Part shown: piece after piece, positions 7,466 through 14,380 of the stretch
Layout of the letters: each line of letters begins with the position of its first letter
Position numbering within the stretch: the stretch's first letter is position 1
From: Moorena producens 3L
GTDB taxonomy: Bacteria > Cyanobacteriota > Cyanobacteriia > Cyanobacteriales > Coleofasciculaceae
Assembly: GCF_000211815.1 (NCBI RefSeq)
Contig: NZ_GL890925.1
Location: 1-19,246 of the forward strand
Direction of reading: 5' to 3'
DNA length: 19,246 nucleotides
The notes under the pieces: model-generated
What the model saw: the letters and a program-made list of their open reading frames with translations, nothing else
Database searches by the model: none
Told to the model about the DNA's origin: nothing
Translations under genes and position numbers: made by a program

Positions 7466-8158
7466 CTAATCATCAAATAAACCTAAGATTGGACCAAGGA
7501 TAGCTCCGAACACAAATCCACCAGCATGAGCCCAGTAAGCAATTCCTCCCCCCTCCATTCCCACTTGAGCCTGTGCTCCCAGACTAGCTATGCCATTAAA
7601 CGCTTGCTGTAGAAACCAAAACCCTAGATAAAATACAGCTGGTATCCTAGCTACGAAAAATATGATAAATAGGGGCACTAGAGTCAGGATTTTAGCATTA
7701 GGAAACCTGATAATATAGGCACCCATCACTCCAGCAATTGCTCCACTAGCTCCTAAAGCAGGGATAGGAGATAGAGCTGAGAAAAACCATTGGGCTAACG
7801 CGGCTAAAGCCCCACAAGTGAGATAAAAAATTAAGAACCTTATCCCCCCAAGTTTTTCTTCAATGTTGTTACCAAAAATCCACAAAAATAACATATTGGA
7901 GCCAACATGAAGAAAGCCAGCATGGAGAAATTGGGATGTGATCAGAGTCAAGGGTTCTGGCACAGGCTGGCCCACAGGAAAACCCTCGAAACTAGCGGTT
8001 AACTCCCTAGGTACCACAGCATAAAGCCTAAAAAACGTGTCGAGTTCTGGTTTACTTAAGCTAAGTTCATAAATAAAGACTAAAATATTAATAGCAATCA
8101 GAAGGATAGTAATATATGGCGTGATTGTGATTGGGTTTTCGTCTCTTAGGGGTACCAT
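7466..8158 (-). CDS. Rhomboid-family intramembrane serine protease
   Basis: A 230-aa polytopic membrane protein with about six hydrophobic segments (near 15-33, 86-98, 106-128, 136-151, 159-188 and 209-227). The catalytic dyad is visible: S138 in GASGAIAG and H211 in WAHAGGF. The family histidines H79 and H84 (FLHAGFLHVGSN) precede the Asn of the oxyanion region. Rhomboids cut single-span membrane proteins within the bilayer; the substrate cannot be told. The ATG at 8158 fits the family N-terminus (MVPLRDENP). It is on the same strand as ndhE, about 310 bp away, so co-transcription is doubtful. Confidence 0.93.
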   Translation of the reverse strand: MVPLRDENPITITPYITILLIAINILVFIYELSLSKPELDTFFRLYAVVPRELTASFEGFPVGQPVPEPLTLITSQFLHAGFLHVGSNMLFLWIFGNNIEEKLGGIRFLIFYLTCGALAALAQWFFSALSPIPALGASGAIAGVMGAYIIRFPNAKILTLVPLFIIFFVARIPAVFYLGFWFLQQAFNGIASLGAQAQVGMEGGGIAYWAHAGGFVFGAILGPILGLFDD

Positions 8159-8472
8159 AATTCATTTTTATTTTATGAGTTCACCGAAATAGTCACACCA
8201 GATTCTAAAGGAAGTTTACAAAATTAACTAATCTTTGAGTTTTTGCTAAGCAGTCAGTTTTCAACCCCCGTCTATTATCACACTTTTCTCAAGTTAACTA
8301 AAACTTGATTTGTGAACTAGATAAGTCAGCTGATTGAGGAGTGCTAGATTTTGGCGTTGCTGATCTAAGGAATAATATCAAGTCTAGTTGGGTCAGTTAC
8401 CACTTACCACTTACCACTTACCCTAAATCATTCCACAAGTGAGCAACGCCCTATGTTTAGCTTTTGTTGAAT
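8159..8472. other. Gene-free spacer between ndhE and the rhomboid gene
   Basis: It holds the rhomboid 5' region and three exact ACCACTT heptads at 8399-8419, followed by a related ACCCTAA. No RNA gene, terminator with T-run, or convincing promoter was seen. Confidence 0.5.
8399..8419. repeat. Three 7-bp tandem repeats
   Basis: ACCACTT is repeated three times without change. This is another array with a 7-bp period, about 50 bp downstream of ndhE. Confidence 0.85.
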
Positions 8473-8784
8473 CTACCACTTCAGCAGATTAAATTGTTCC
8501 ATATCCACCGTATCCCGATTACGATATATCGACAGCACAATAGCTAAACCCACCGCCGCTTCTGCAGCTGCTACCGTAATTACAAAAACAGTAAACACTT
8601 GACCTTTAATCCCTGCTGAGTCCATAAAATTAGAGAACCCCATTAAATTCAGATTGACCGCATTCAGCATTAGCTCAATAGACATCAGCACTCGCACGGC
8701 ATTGCGGCTAGTTACTAGACCATAAATACCGATGCAGAACAAAGCAGCAGCAAGTAGTAAAAAGTATTGGAGTTGAAGTTCCAT
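8473..8784 (-). CDS. ndhE: NAD(P)H-quinone oxidoreductase subunit 4L
   Basis: NdhE (NuoK homologue) is a small three-helix membrane subunit of NDH-1 that takes part in proton translocation. At 103 aa it has the family length. The helix-2 segment SIELMLNAVNLNLMGFSNF and the helix-3 segment VFVITVAAAEAAVGLAIVL carry the conserved buried Glu residues. It is the last gene of ndhA-ndhI-ndhG-ndhE, 317 bp after ndhG, an unusually long gap filled by repeats. Confidence 0.97.
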   Translation of the reverse strand: MELQLQYFLLLAAALFCIGIYGLVTSRNAVRVLMSIELMLNAVNLNLMGFSNFMDSAGIKGQVFTVFVITVAAAEAAVGLAIVLSIYRNRDTVDMEQFNLLKW

Positions 8785-8889
8785 AAATCTGATAGTTTTT
8801 TAGGTAGGTAATAGTAAGCTATTCAGCATTTAGATTGGGATACCTAAATTGCTCAAAGGGAACAGTTAACAGCGGTTATGGTAACAGGT

Positions 8890-9003
8890 AATAACCAATT
8901 TAAGCGATGCAGCGCGGTCTTGGGGGTCTCCCCCATGAGCGACTGCATCAAGAAAAATGAACATCAGCTTAGTTTTTAAATGGGTAATTACTAGTTGGTT
9001 ATT
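8890..9003. repeat. Inverted-repeat-bounded insert in the ndhG-ndhE spacer
   Basis: AATAACCAA (8890-8898) and TTGGTTATT (8995-9003) are 9-bp inverted repeats. They enclose the 50-bp palindrome at 8904-8953 and about 40 bp more. The layout suggests a composite inserted element, but no target duplication was found. Confidence 0.5.
8904..8953 (+). repeat. 50-bp dispersed palindromic repeat, copy 2
   Basis: It is nearly identical to the copy at 4889-4938 (one loop base differs) and has the same imperfect hairpin closed by GGGGG-TCT-CCCCC. It lies between ndhG and ndhE, in the opposite sense to the operon's reading direction. Confidence 0.9.
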
Positions 9004-9026
9004 GACCCTTGAGGGGTGACAGTAAA

Positions 9027-9079
9027 CCTTGGCATTTCGGCCACGCTACGCGAACAACTTACCCTTCACCATGCCAAGG
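9027..9079. repeat. Palindromic repeat with GGCCACGCTACGCGAAC core, copy 1
   Basis: CCTTGGCAT (9027-9035) and ATGCCAAGG (9071-9079) are inverted repeats. They enclose the core GGCCACGCTACGCGAAC (9039-9055), which recurs at 9875-9889 and, with changes, at 12294-12320. It lies just after the ndhG stop, so it would be in the ndh transcript. Confidence 0.65.
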
Positions 9080-9101
9080 GCGAACAACCTTCAACAAAAA
9101 A

Positions 9102-9728
9102 CTAAACGGTTGTCTTAGTGGAATCTCCTGCTACAGACGCAAGCTCCCGAGGACGTTCAGGCAAGGTCAAAGCTGTAGCAATTTCCTGATCTCTCGAAAC
9201 CAATTCCTCAGGAATATAATCCCGACGAGCTATGATAATTGCCCCTACCATTGCCATTAACAAAAGTACAGAAGCTAGCTCAAACGGCAATAAAAAGTCA
9301 CTGAAAAAATGCTGACCAATCTCCACAGCAGTATTAGTAACAACCATAGCTGGATCAATTTCAACTGACCATGGCGTTGCCAAAACCATTGTACTCAGAA
9401 GCGCAAACAAACCAATACAGACTATAGCAGTGGATCCAGTGCGCACCCAGCGCTTAGTCATTGGTTGAAAATCCTCTCGCTTATTCACCAACATGATGGC
9501 AAATAAAATTAGGACATTAACCGCCCCAACATAGATTAATATCTGTGCTGCTGCTACAAAGTCAGCATTTAGCAGAATATACAATCCAGAAATACCGATG
9601 AAAACACCAGCCAGTAAAAACGCTGAGTATACAATGTTGGAAAGAAGGACAACCCCTAAAGCCGCCCCAATCATGATCACCGATAGTATGGCAACGGAAA
9701 TTATCTGAACCCCTTCCGCTAGATTCAT
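9102..9728 (-). CDS. ndhG: NAD(P)H-quinone oxidoreductase subunit 6
   Basis: NdhG (NuoJ homologue) is a five-helix membrane subunit of NDH-1. The conserved third-helix stretch around AAQILIYVGAVNVLILFAIML (residues about 60-80, carrying the pi-bulge glycine) and the N-terminal pair of helices are clear. At 208 aa the protein has the usual cyanobacterial length with a polar C-terminal tail. A GAGGAG motif lies 11 nt before the ATG. It follows ndhI by 188 bp, a gap made mostly of 7-bp repeats. Confidence 0.96.
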   Translation of the reverse strand: MNLAEGVQIISVAILSVIMIGAALGVVLLSNIVYSAFLLAGVFIGISGLYILLNADFVAAAQILIYVGAVNVLILFAIMLVNKREDFQPMTKRWVRTGSTAIVCIGLFALLSTMVLATPWSVEIDPAMVVTNTAVEIGQHFFSDFLLPFELASVLLLMAMVGAIIIARRDYIPEELVSRDQEIATALTLPERPRELASVAGDSTKTTV

Positions 9729-9780
9729 GCTTAGCTTATCTCCTCGTGATATATTTTTGGCTAATCGTTATTAGTGATAA

Positions 9781-9864
9781 GTCATTGGTCACAGTCAACA
9801 GTCACTAGTTAACCTTCAACCTTCAACCTTCAACTTTAAATTTTCAACCTTCAACCTTCAACCT
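9781..9864. repeat. Twelve 7-bp units in one continuous register
   Basis: Reading from 9781 in steps of 7 gives GTCATTG, GTCACAG, TCAACAG, TCACTAG, TTAACCT, then TCAACCT units with TCAACTT and TAAATTT among them, up to 9864. The right part is nearly perfect TCAACCT and the left part is degenerate but in phase. It directly abuts the GGCCTTTGGCCACGCTACGC repeat at 9866. Confidence 0.85.
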
Positions 9865-9865
9865 T

Positions 9866-9894
9866 GGCCTTTGGCCACGCTACGCGAACAACTT
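9866..9894. repeat. GGCCTTTGGCCACGCTACGCGAAC repeat, copy 2 (core at 9875-9889)
   Basis: The unit begins with the palindrome GGCC-TTT-GGCC and runs into ACGCTACGCGAAC. It shares the core with 9039-9055 and resembles 12294-12320. It sits in the ndhI-ndhG spacer next to the heptad array. Confidence 0.7.
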
Positions 9895-9916
9895 TTAAAA
9901 GACCAATGACTAACAA

Positions 9917-10522
9917 CTAACTCTTAACGTCTTCTTCCTTTGATTGCATTTGCTCGAGAATTTCCTCTGGACGCATACCAGCCCTTTGAGAACCTGCTGG
10001 CAAATCATGAGGATCCATAACCCCTTTCGGTAGATAAGCCAATTCCCTTAGAGGAGTTACCATTGGGTCTTGGGTAACTTTATAGGGGAGGCGTCCCAGG
10101 GCTACATTATCATAGTTCAACTCATGACGGTCGTAGGTAGAAATTTCATATTCTTCCGTCGCTGATAGACAGTTAGTGGGGCAGTATTCAATGCAGTTAG
10201 CACAGAAAATACAAACTCCGAAATCTATACTGTAGTGCTTGAGATTTTTCTTCTTAGTAGCTTTATCAAATTCGTAATCTACCACTGGCAAGTTAATCGG
10301 ACAAACCCGCACACAGACTTCGCAGGAAATACACTTATCAAATTCAAAATGAATCCGACCGCGATAGCGCTCAGAGGGGATTAGTTTTTCGTAAGGGTAT
10401 TGTACTGTAATTGGACGCCGTTGCATGTGATCAAAAGTCACCGATATCCCTTGACCAATGTAGCGAGCAGCCTGCACAGTTTCTTTAGCGTAGTCGCCAA
10501 CCTGTTTGATGAACTTTAGCAT
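9917..10522 (-). CDS. ndhI: NAD(P)H-quinone oxidoreductase subunit I (two [4Fe-4S] ferredoxin-like)
   Basis: NdhI (NuoI homologue) carries electrons through the peripheral arm of NDH-1 towards plastoquinone. Both cluster-binding motifs are intact: C64, C67, C70, C74 (CISCEVCVRVCP) and C104, C107, C110, C114 (CIFCANCIEYCP). The 201-aa length and the acidic C-terminal tail are usual in cyanobacteria. It lies 193 bp downstream of ndhA in the standard order. Confidence 0.97.
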   Translation of the reverse strand: MLKFIKQVGDYAKETVQAARYIGQGISVTFDHMQRRPITVQYPYEKLIPSERYRGRIHFEFDKCISCEVCVRVCPINLPVVDYEFDKATKKKNLKHYSIDFGVCIFCANCIEYCPTNCLSATEEYEISTYDRHELNYDNVALGRLPYKVTQDPMVTPLRELAYLPKGVMDPHDLPAGSQRAGMRPEEILEQMQSKEEDVKS

Positions 10523-10608
10523 AATAATAGTTTAGTGTCTCTCTCTTGATGGTCTTGCTGAGTATTGTAGTACTGATTTATGATTCCTAAATTATGTACT
10601 TTTTTAAG

Positions 10609-10707
10609 TATATCTTGTCCGTTTTACTACTTATTACTATCGTTTTTTCGTTACTTGTTAATTCTTAACTTTTAATAAAAAAGTAGCCAGTAAACGGACT
10701 TGATATA
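10609..10707. repeat. Imperfect inverted repeat filling the ndhA-ndhI spacer
   Basis: TATATC-TT-GTCCGTTTTACT (from 10609) faces AGTAAACGGAC-TT-GATATA (to 10707). The arms match over about 18 bases with one extra T and the unpaired TT pair. The 99-bp unit has no ORF. It could be a MITE, or an RNA hairpin in the ndh transcript. Confidence 0.6.
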
Positions 10708-10715
10708 ACTAATAA

Positions 10716-11834
10716 CTAACCACCAAAGGCAATTGGAAATGCCAATTTAAGAGCAGCAGTTAATAGAAGATTTACCAAAGCTACTGGTAGTAGAAACTTC
10801 CAGCCTAAGTTAAGCAATTGGTCAATCCGAACCCGAGGCAGTGTCCAGCGTAACAGAATAGCTGTAAAGATCAGGAAGTAAGCCTTTAGCAGGGTCATGG
10901 TAATCCCTAAAGAAGCAGTAATCACCTGCAACCAGGAACTGGTTTCACTCACACCTAGCCAGCCCGCAAGCTTATCGAGAGGAATGGGGAACTCCCACCC
11001 ACCGAGATAGAGCACTGCTACGAGCAAGGCAGATAACACGAGATTGACGTAGGAACCGACATAGAACAAACCAAATTTCATCCCAGCGTATTCTGTCTGA
11101 TAGCCAGCTACCAGTTCTTCTTCTGCTTCGGGTAAGTCAAAGGGGAGTCGCTCGCATTCTGCCAAGGCCGAAATCCAAAAAATTAGGAAACCCACTGGTT
11201 GACGCCAGATATTCCAACCCAGAATGCCGTATCCCGATTGCTGATCAACGATGTCAATGGTGCTGAGGCTGTTGGACATCATGACAACAGCTAGAACCGC
11301 TAATGCTAGAGGAATTTCGTAACTGATAGACTGAGCTGCAGCTCTTAAGCCTCCGAGTAAGGAATACTTATTATTAGAGGCGTAGCCAGACATTAACAGA
11401 CCAATCGGCTGAATGCTCGACAGGGCAATCCATAGGAATATGCCTGTGCCCACATTGGTAATTACCAAGTTCTGTCCAAACGGTACAATCAGGTAGGAGA
11501 TAAATACCGGCAGTACAACCAGGATTGGTCCGAGGGTGAATAATAAAGAGTCAGATTTGGCTGGAATAACATCTTCTTTGAAGACGAGTTTGATGCCATC
11601 TGCTACAGGCTGGAGTACCCCTAGAGGGCCAGCGTATTCTGGACCAATGCGCTGTTGAGCAGCAGCTGAAATTTTTCGTTCTAACCAGACCACTACCAAA
11701 ACCCCTACGGTGGCAACGGTAATCATTAGAAATAGGGGTAATGGCATCCAAATGGCTTTAGCTGCACCAGCGGGGATGCCTAGATCACTCAGCGATTGAA
11801 TAAAACTGCTTTGGAGGTCAATTCCTGGATTCAT
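10716..11834 (-). CDS. ndhA: NAD(P)H-quinone oxidoreductase subunit 1
   Basis: NdhA (NuoH homologue) is the membrane subunit that joins the quinone-binding site to the proton pumps. At 372 aa with about eight hydrophobic segments it has the family length. The segment YAGPLGVLQPVADGIKLVFK (residues about 66-85) and the quinone-loop stretch RLPFDLPEAEEELVAGYQTE with its run of glutamates are diagnostic. It opens the ndhA-ndhI-ndhG-ndhE cluster; the 558-bp region before it should hold the operon promoter. I saw no strong ribosome binding site at the ATG. Confidence 0.97.
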   Translation of the reverse strand: MNPGIDLQSSFIQSLSDLGIPAGAAKAIWMPLPLFLMITVATVGVLVVVWLERKISAAAQQRIGPEYAGPLGVLQPVADGIKLVFKEDVIPAKSDSLLFTLGPILVVLPVFISYLIVPFGQNLVITNVGTGIFLWIALSSIQPIGLLMSGYASNNKYSLLGGLRAAAQSISYEIPLALAVLAVVMMSNSLSTIDIVDQQSGYGILGWNIWRQPVGFLIFWISALAECERLPFDLPEAEEELVAGYQTEYAGMKFGLFYVGSYVNLVLSALLVAVLYLGGWEFPIPLDKLAGWLGVSETSSWLQVITASLGITMTLLKAYFLIFTAILLRWTLPRVRIDQLLNLGWKFLLPVALVNLLLTAALKLAFPIAFGG

Positions 11835-12062
11835 ATTTTCCCATGAAGGTTATCATTGAGACCATCGATACCGCTGGTATCAGTGGGTATAAGTTTCTTT
11901 ATGAAGATTTTTTGAGAACTTCAGTGTCTAGTATATACTTGAGAGCTTAATTTCTCCCGATCACCCGATCACCCCTTGTCTATCCTAGACCTAAAGCATT
12001 GCTAGGATAGCTCTATCGCTATTGTTTTTATATATAGGGTTCATCAGCAATTGGATGGGAGT

Positions 12063-12070
12063 GCGATCGC
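12063..12070. repeat. HIP1 octamer (one of six in the window)
   Basis: GCGATCGC, the highly iterated palindrome of many cyanobacteria, occurs here and at 2963-2970, 3011-3018, 6159-6166, 6690-6697 and 14372-14379. Confidence 0.9.
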
Positions 12071-12293
12071 ACTGTTATAGATATCACTGTATAGATCGCG
12101 ATAGATCGCGCTTTTCCTGGGATGTTAGAACCGCAGGTGCTGCTTTCCCGGCATCCAGCTGCGGAAAATCTAGTCTGTAGACTTGCCTATAAGTATCTTG
12201 CCCATAGCTATCTGTTCGTGGCATTATTAATGACCAACGATTAAGTTGTAATATTTAGGCTTATTATTGTCGTTGACTATACCAAAAGCGATT

Positions 12294-12320
12294 GGCCGTA
12301 GACCACACTACGCGAACGCA
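12294..12320. repeat. GGCC...CACTACGCGAAC repeat, copy 3 (diverged)
   Basis: GGCCGTAGACCACACTACGC followed by GAACGCA keeps the core of the repeats at 9039-9055 and 9866-9894 with an A for G change and a longer GGCC arm. It lies about 70 bp before the kinase-FGE start. Confidence 0.55.
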
Positions 12321-12392
12321 TTTCTACTTAAAACTTCTACTTAACAAACTTAAAGCTAAACTTTCAAGTAGATCAACCCATCTTTAACCCCA

Positions 12393-14288
12393 ATGATCCT
12401 GTGCATAAATCCTGGGTGTCCTCAGCCCGGTAACCCTGATACGGATCTATTCTGCTCAAGCTGCGGTTCTGAGTTATTGCTGGCGGGACGGTATCGGGTC
12501 AGCCGATTACTCGGAGAAGGTGGCTTTGGACGAATCTATGAGGTGACTCACAAGGGAATTGCCAAGGTTCTCAAAATTTTGATTAACGATGAACCCAAAG
12601 CTGTGGAACTTTTTGAGCAAGAAGCCAGAGTTCTCACTCAGCTCAATCATCCAGGTATTCCTAAAGGAGAGGAAAATTTTACCTTCTTTCCCAGAAACCA
12701 CCAAACCCCCCTATACTGTTTGGTCATGGAAAAAATCTCTGGGCTGAATTTAGAGGAGTATCAGGAAAAGCGAGGAAATCGCCCCATTGATGAAAAATTA
12801 GCCTTGGATTGGTTATTTCAAATCGTTGATATTCTCCAAGCAGTTCATCAGGAAAACTTTTTCCATCGCGATATCAAACCTTCCAATATTATTTTGCGTC
12901 CAGATGGACAACTAGTATTAATTGATTTTGGCACAGTGCGCCAAGTTACCGACACTTTTATGTTCAAACAATCTGCTGGGAATGTTACCAGTATGATTTC
13001 CCCTGGGTATACTCCCCTAGAACAAATCCATGGTCAAGCGGTACCCCAATCGGATTTCTACGCTCTAGGACGGACATTTGTTTATTTGCTGACAGGGCAA
13101 GAACCCTCAGATTTGTATGATGCTGGTAATGATATCTTGATGTGGCGACCCCATGCACCACACATTTCTTCAGAGTTAGGGGATTTTATTGATAGTTTGA
13201 TGGTGCGAGTTTATCAACGTCCTAAAGATACTCAGGTTCTTTGGGAAAAGTTACAAGCAATCAACTCCGAACTTAATCCTCCACGGCCATCCCAGAAACC
13301 AGAAGATTCTACTGTTGTTAATAGACAACAATCAAGTCAAGCGGGGGGGTTGGGCAGTTTAGGAATAGCTGTAGTTGGATTTTTTAACCAATTCCAAAAC
13401 TCCGAGCCCTCACCAGTCGAGGGAGTGACCCTAAAATCTTTTGAGTTTGATGTGGTAACTCTAGATAAATACGGTGAAATTAAAAAGCGCCGCCGTCACC
13501 AAGCCCAATATTTCACAGAAGACTTAGGCAATGGTGTAGGGCTAGATATGGTGTACATCCCTGGGGGAAGATTCCTCATGGGTTCACCAGAAACTGAGAA
13601 GGGACATAGCGACGATGAAAGTCCACAGCATTGGGTCAGAGTCTCTCCCTTCTTCATGGGAAAGTTTACGGTTACCCAGGCCCAGTGGCGGGCTGTAGCA
13701 ACCTTATTCCAAGTCTCCCCTTCCCTAAACCCCCAGCCCTCTAAGTTCAAAGGCGATACTCTGCCAGTGGAAAAGGTATCTTGGTATGAGGCGATGAAAT
13801 TTTGTGCTATTCTATCTAGGCTGACTGGACGAAACTATCGGCTTCCGAGTGAGGCGGAATGGGAATATGCCTGTCGGGCTGGTACCAGTACGCCATTCCA
13901 CTTCGGTGAAACCATTACCACCGATGTGGCCAATTACGATAGCAACGGTACATACAGCTCTGAGCCAGAAGGGGTATATCGAGAACAAACTACTCGTGTA
14001 GGTAGCTTTGGTGTAGCCAATTCCTTTGGTTTGTATGACATGCATGGGAATGTTTGGGAGTGGTGTGCTGACCATTGGTACCCAAACTACCTAAGCGCTC
14101 CGGTTGATGGTAGTGCTTGGCTAAATAGTATCAATGAGTATGATCATCATTCCCGGCTTCTGCGCGGTGGTTCCTGGGATATCATTCCTGGGATATGCCG
14201 CTCGGCTTGCCGCTTCAGCTATATCCCGGCAGACAATATCCAAGTCAACATTGGTTTTCGGGTAGTGTGTGATGTTATTACGGCTTGA
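12393..14288 (+). CDS. Zinc-ribbon Ser/Thr protein kinase fused to FGE-sulfatase/C-type-lectin-like domain
   Basis: The 631-aa protein has three parts. A zinc ribbon uses C4, C9, C21 and C24. An STPK domain (about 33-290) has the glycine loop GEGGFG (41-46), K61, E77, the catalytic loop H158-R159-D160 with N165, and D178-F179-G180. After a polar linker, an FGE-sulfatase domain (about 384-626) contains MVYIPGGRFLMGS, RLPSEAEWEYACRAGT and DMHGNVWEWCADHW. The paired cysteines of true formylglycine-generating enzyme are not both present, so this domain probably binds ligand rather than making formylglycine. The last 40 residues have the form of a DGR variable region. It is a likely cytoplasmic or surface-linked sensor kinase; no clear membrane helix was found. 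No ribosome binding site precedes the ATG. Confidence 0.9.
   Translation: MILCINPGCPQPGNPDTDLFCSSCGSELLLAGRYRVSRLLGEGGFGRIYEVTHKGIAKVLKILINDEPKAVELFEQEARVLTQLNHPGIPKGEENFTFFPRNHQTPLYCLVMEKISGLNLEEYQEKRGNRPIDEKLALDWLFQIVDILQAVHQENFFHRDIKPSNIILRPDGQLVLIDFGTVRQVTDTFMFKQSAGNVTSMISPGYTPLEQIHGQAVPQSDFYALGRTFVYLLTGQEPSDLYDAGNDILMWRPHAPHISSELGDFIDSLMVRVYQRPKDTQVLWEKLQAINSELNPPRPSQKPEDSTVVNRQQSSQAGGLGSLGIAVVGFFNQFQNSEPSPVEGVTLKSFEFDVVTLDKYGEIKKRRRHQAQYFTEDLGNGVGLDMVYIPGGRFLMGSPETEKGHSDDESPQHWVRVSPFFMGKFTVTQAQWRAVATLFQVSPSLNPQPSKFKGDTLPVEKVSWYEAMKFCAILSRLTGRNYRLPSEAEWEYACRAGTSTPFHFGETITTDVANYDSNGTYSSEPEGVYREQTTRVGSFGVANSFGLYDMHGNVWEWCADHWYPNYLSAPVDGSAWLNSINEYDHHSRLLRGGSWDIIPGICRSACRFSYIPADNIQVNIGFRVVCDVITA
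14163..14267 (+). other. Candidate diversity-generating-retroelement variable region (VR)
   Basis: Codons for RGGSWDIIPGICRSACR through NIGFRVV end the C-type-lectin-like fold, where DGR target proteins are diversified. Positions that are often Asn (AAY) in related proteins are here GAT, ATC, ATT, TGC, TTC, AGC, TAT, ATC and GTC. Nearly all are reachable from AAC or AAT by changing only adenines, while the framework codons (RGGSW, CRSA, IGFRVV) are kept. No template repeat or reverse transcriptase is in the window, so this is inference. Confidence 0.45.
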
Positions 14289-14380
14289 TGGGTTAACCAT
14301 GGGTAATAGCCGTTGAGGGAGTATTGCTGGTCTCGTGTTGCTGCTATCAATGGGAGCAAGAACTTACGAATGCGATCGCA

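Larger units (their letters stand above)
11835..12392. other. Divergent regulatory spacer between ndhA and the kinase-FGE gene
   Basis: The 558 bp contain a perfect 9-bp inverted repeat CTATCCTAG/CTAGGATAG (11980-11988, 12002-12010), two adjacent CCCGATCA units near 11957, a HIP1 octamer (12063-12070) and an exact 10-bp tandem repeat ATAGATCGCG (12091-12110). They also hold a diverged copy of the GGCC...CACTACGCGAAC repeat (12294-12320). No gene was found. A minus-strand TATACT near 11930-11940 could be an ndhA -10 box but lacks a good -35. Confidence 0.5.

Noticed and set aside
13545..14270. True formylglycine-generating enzyme activity for the FGE-like domain
   Set aside because: The paired catalytic cysteines of FGE near the C-terminus are not both present at the expected places; the domain more likely is a ligand-binding fold.
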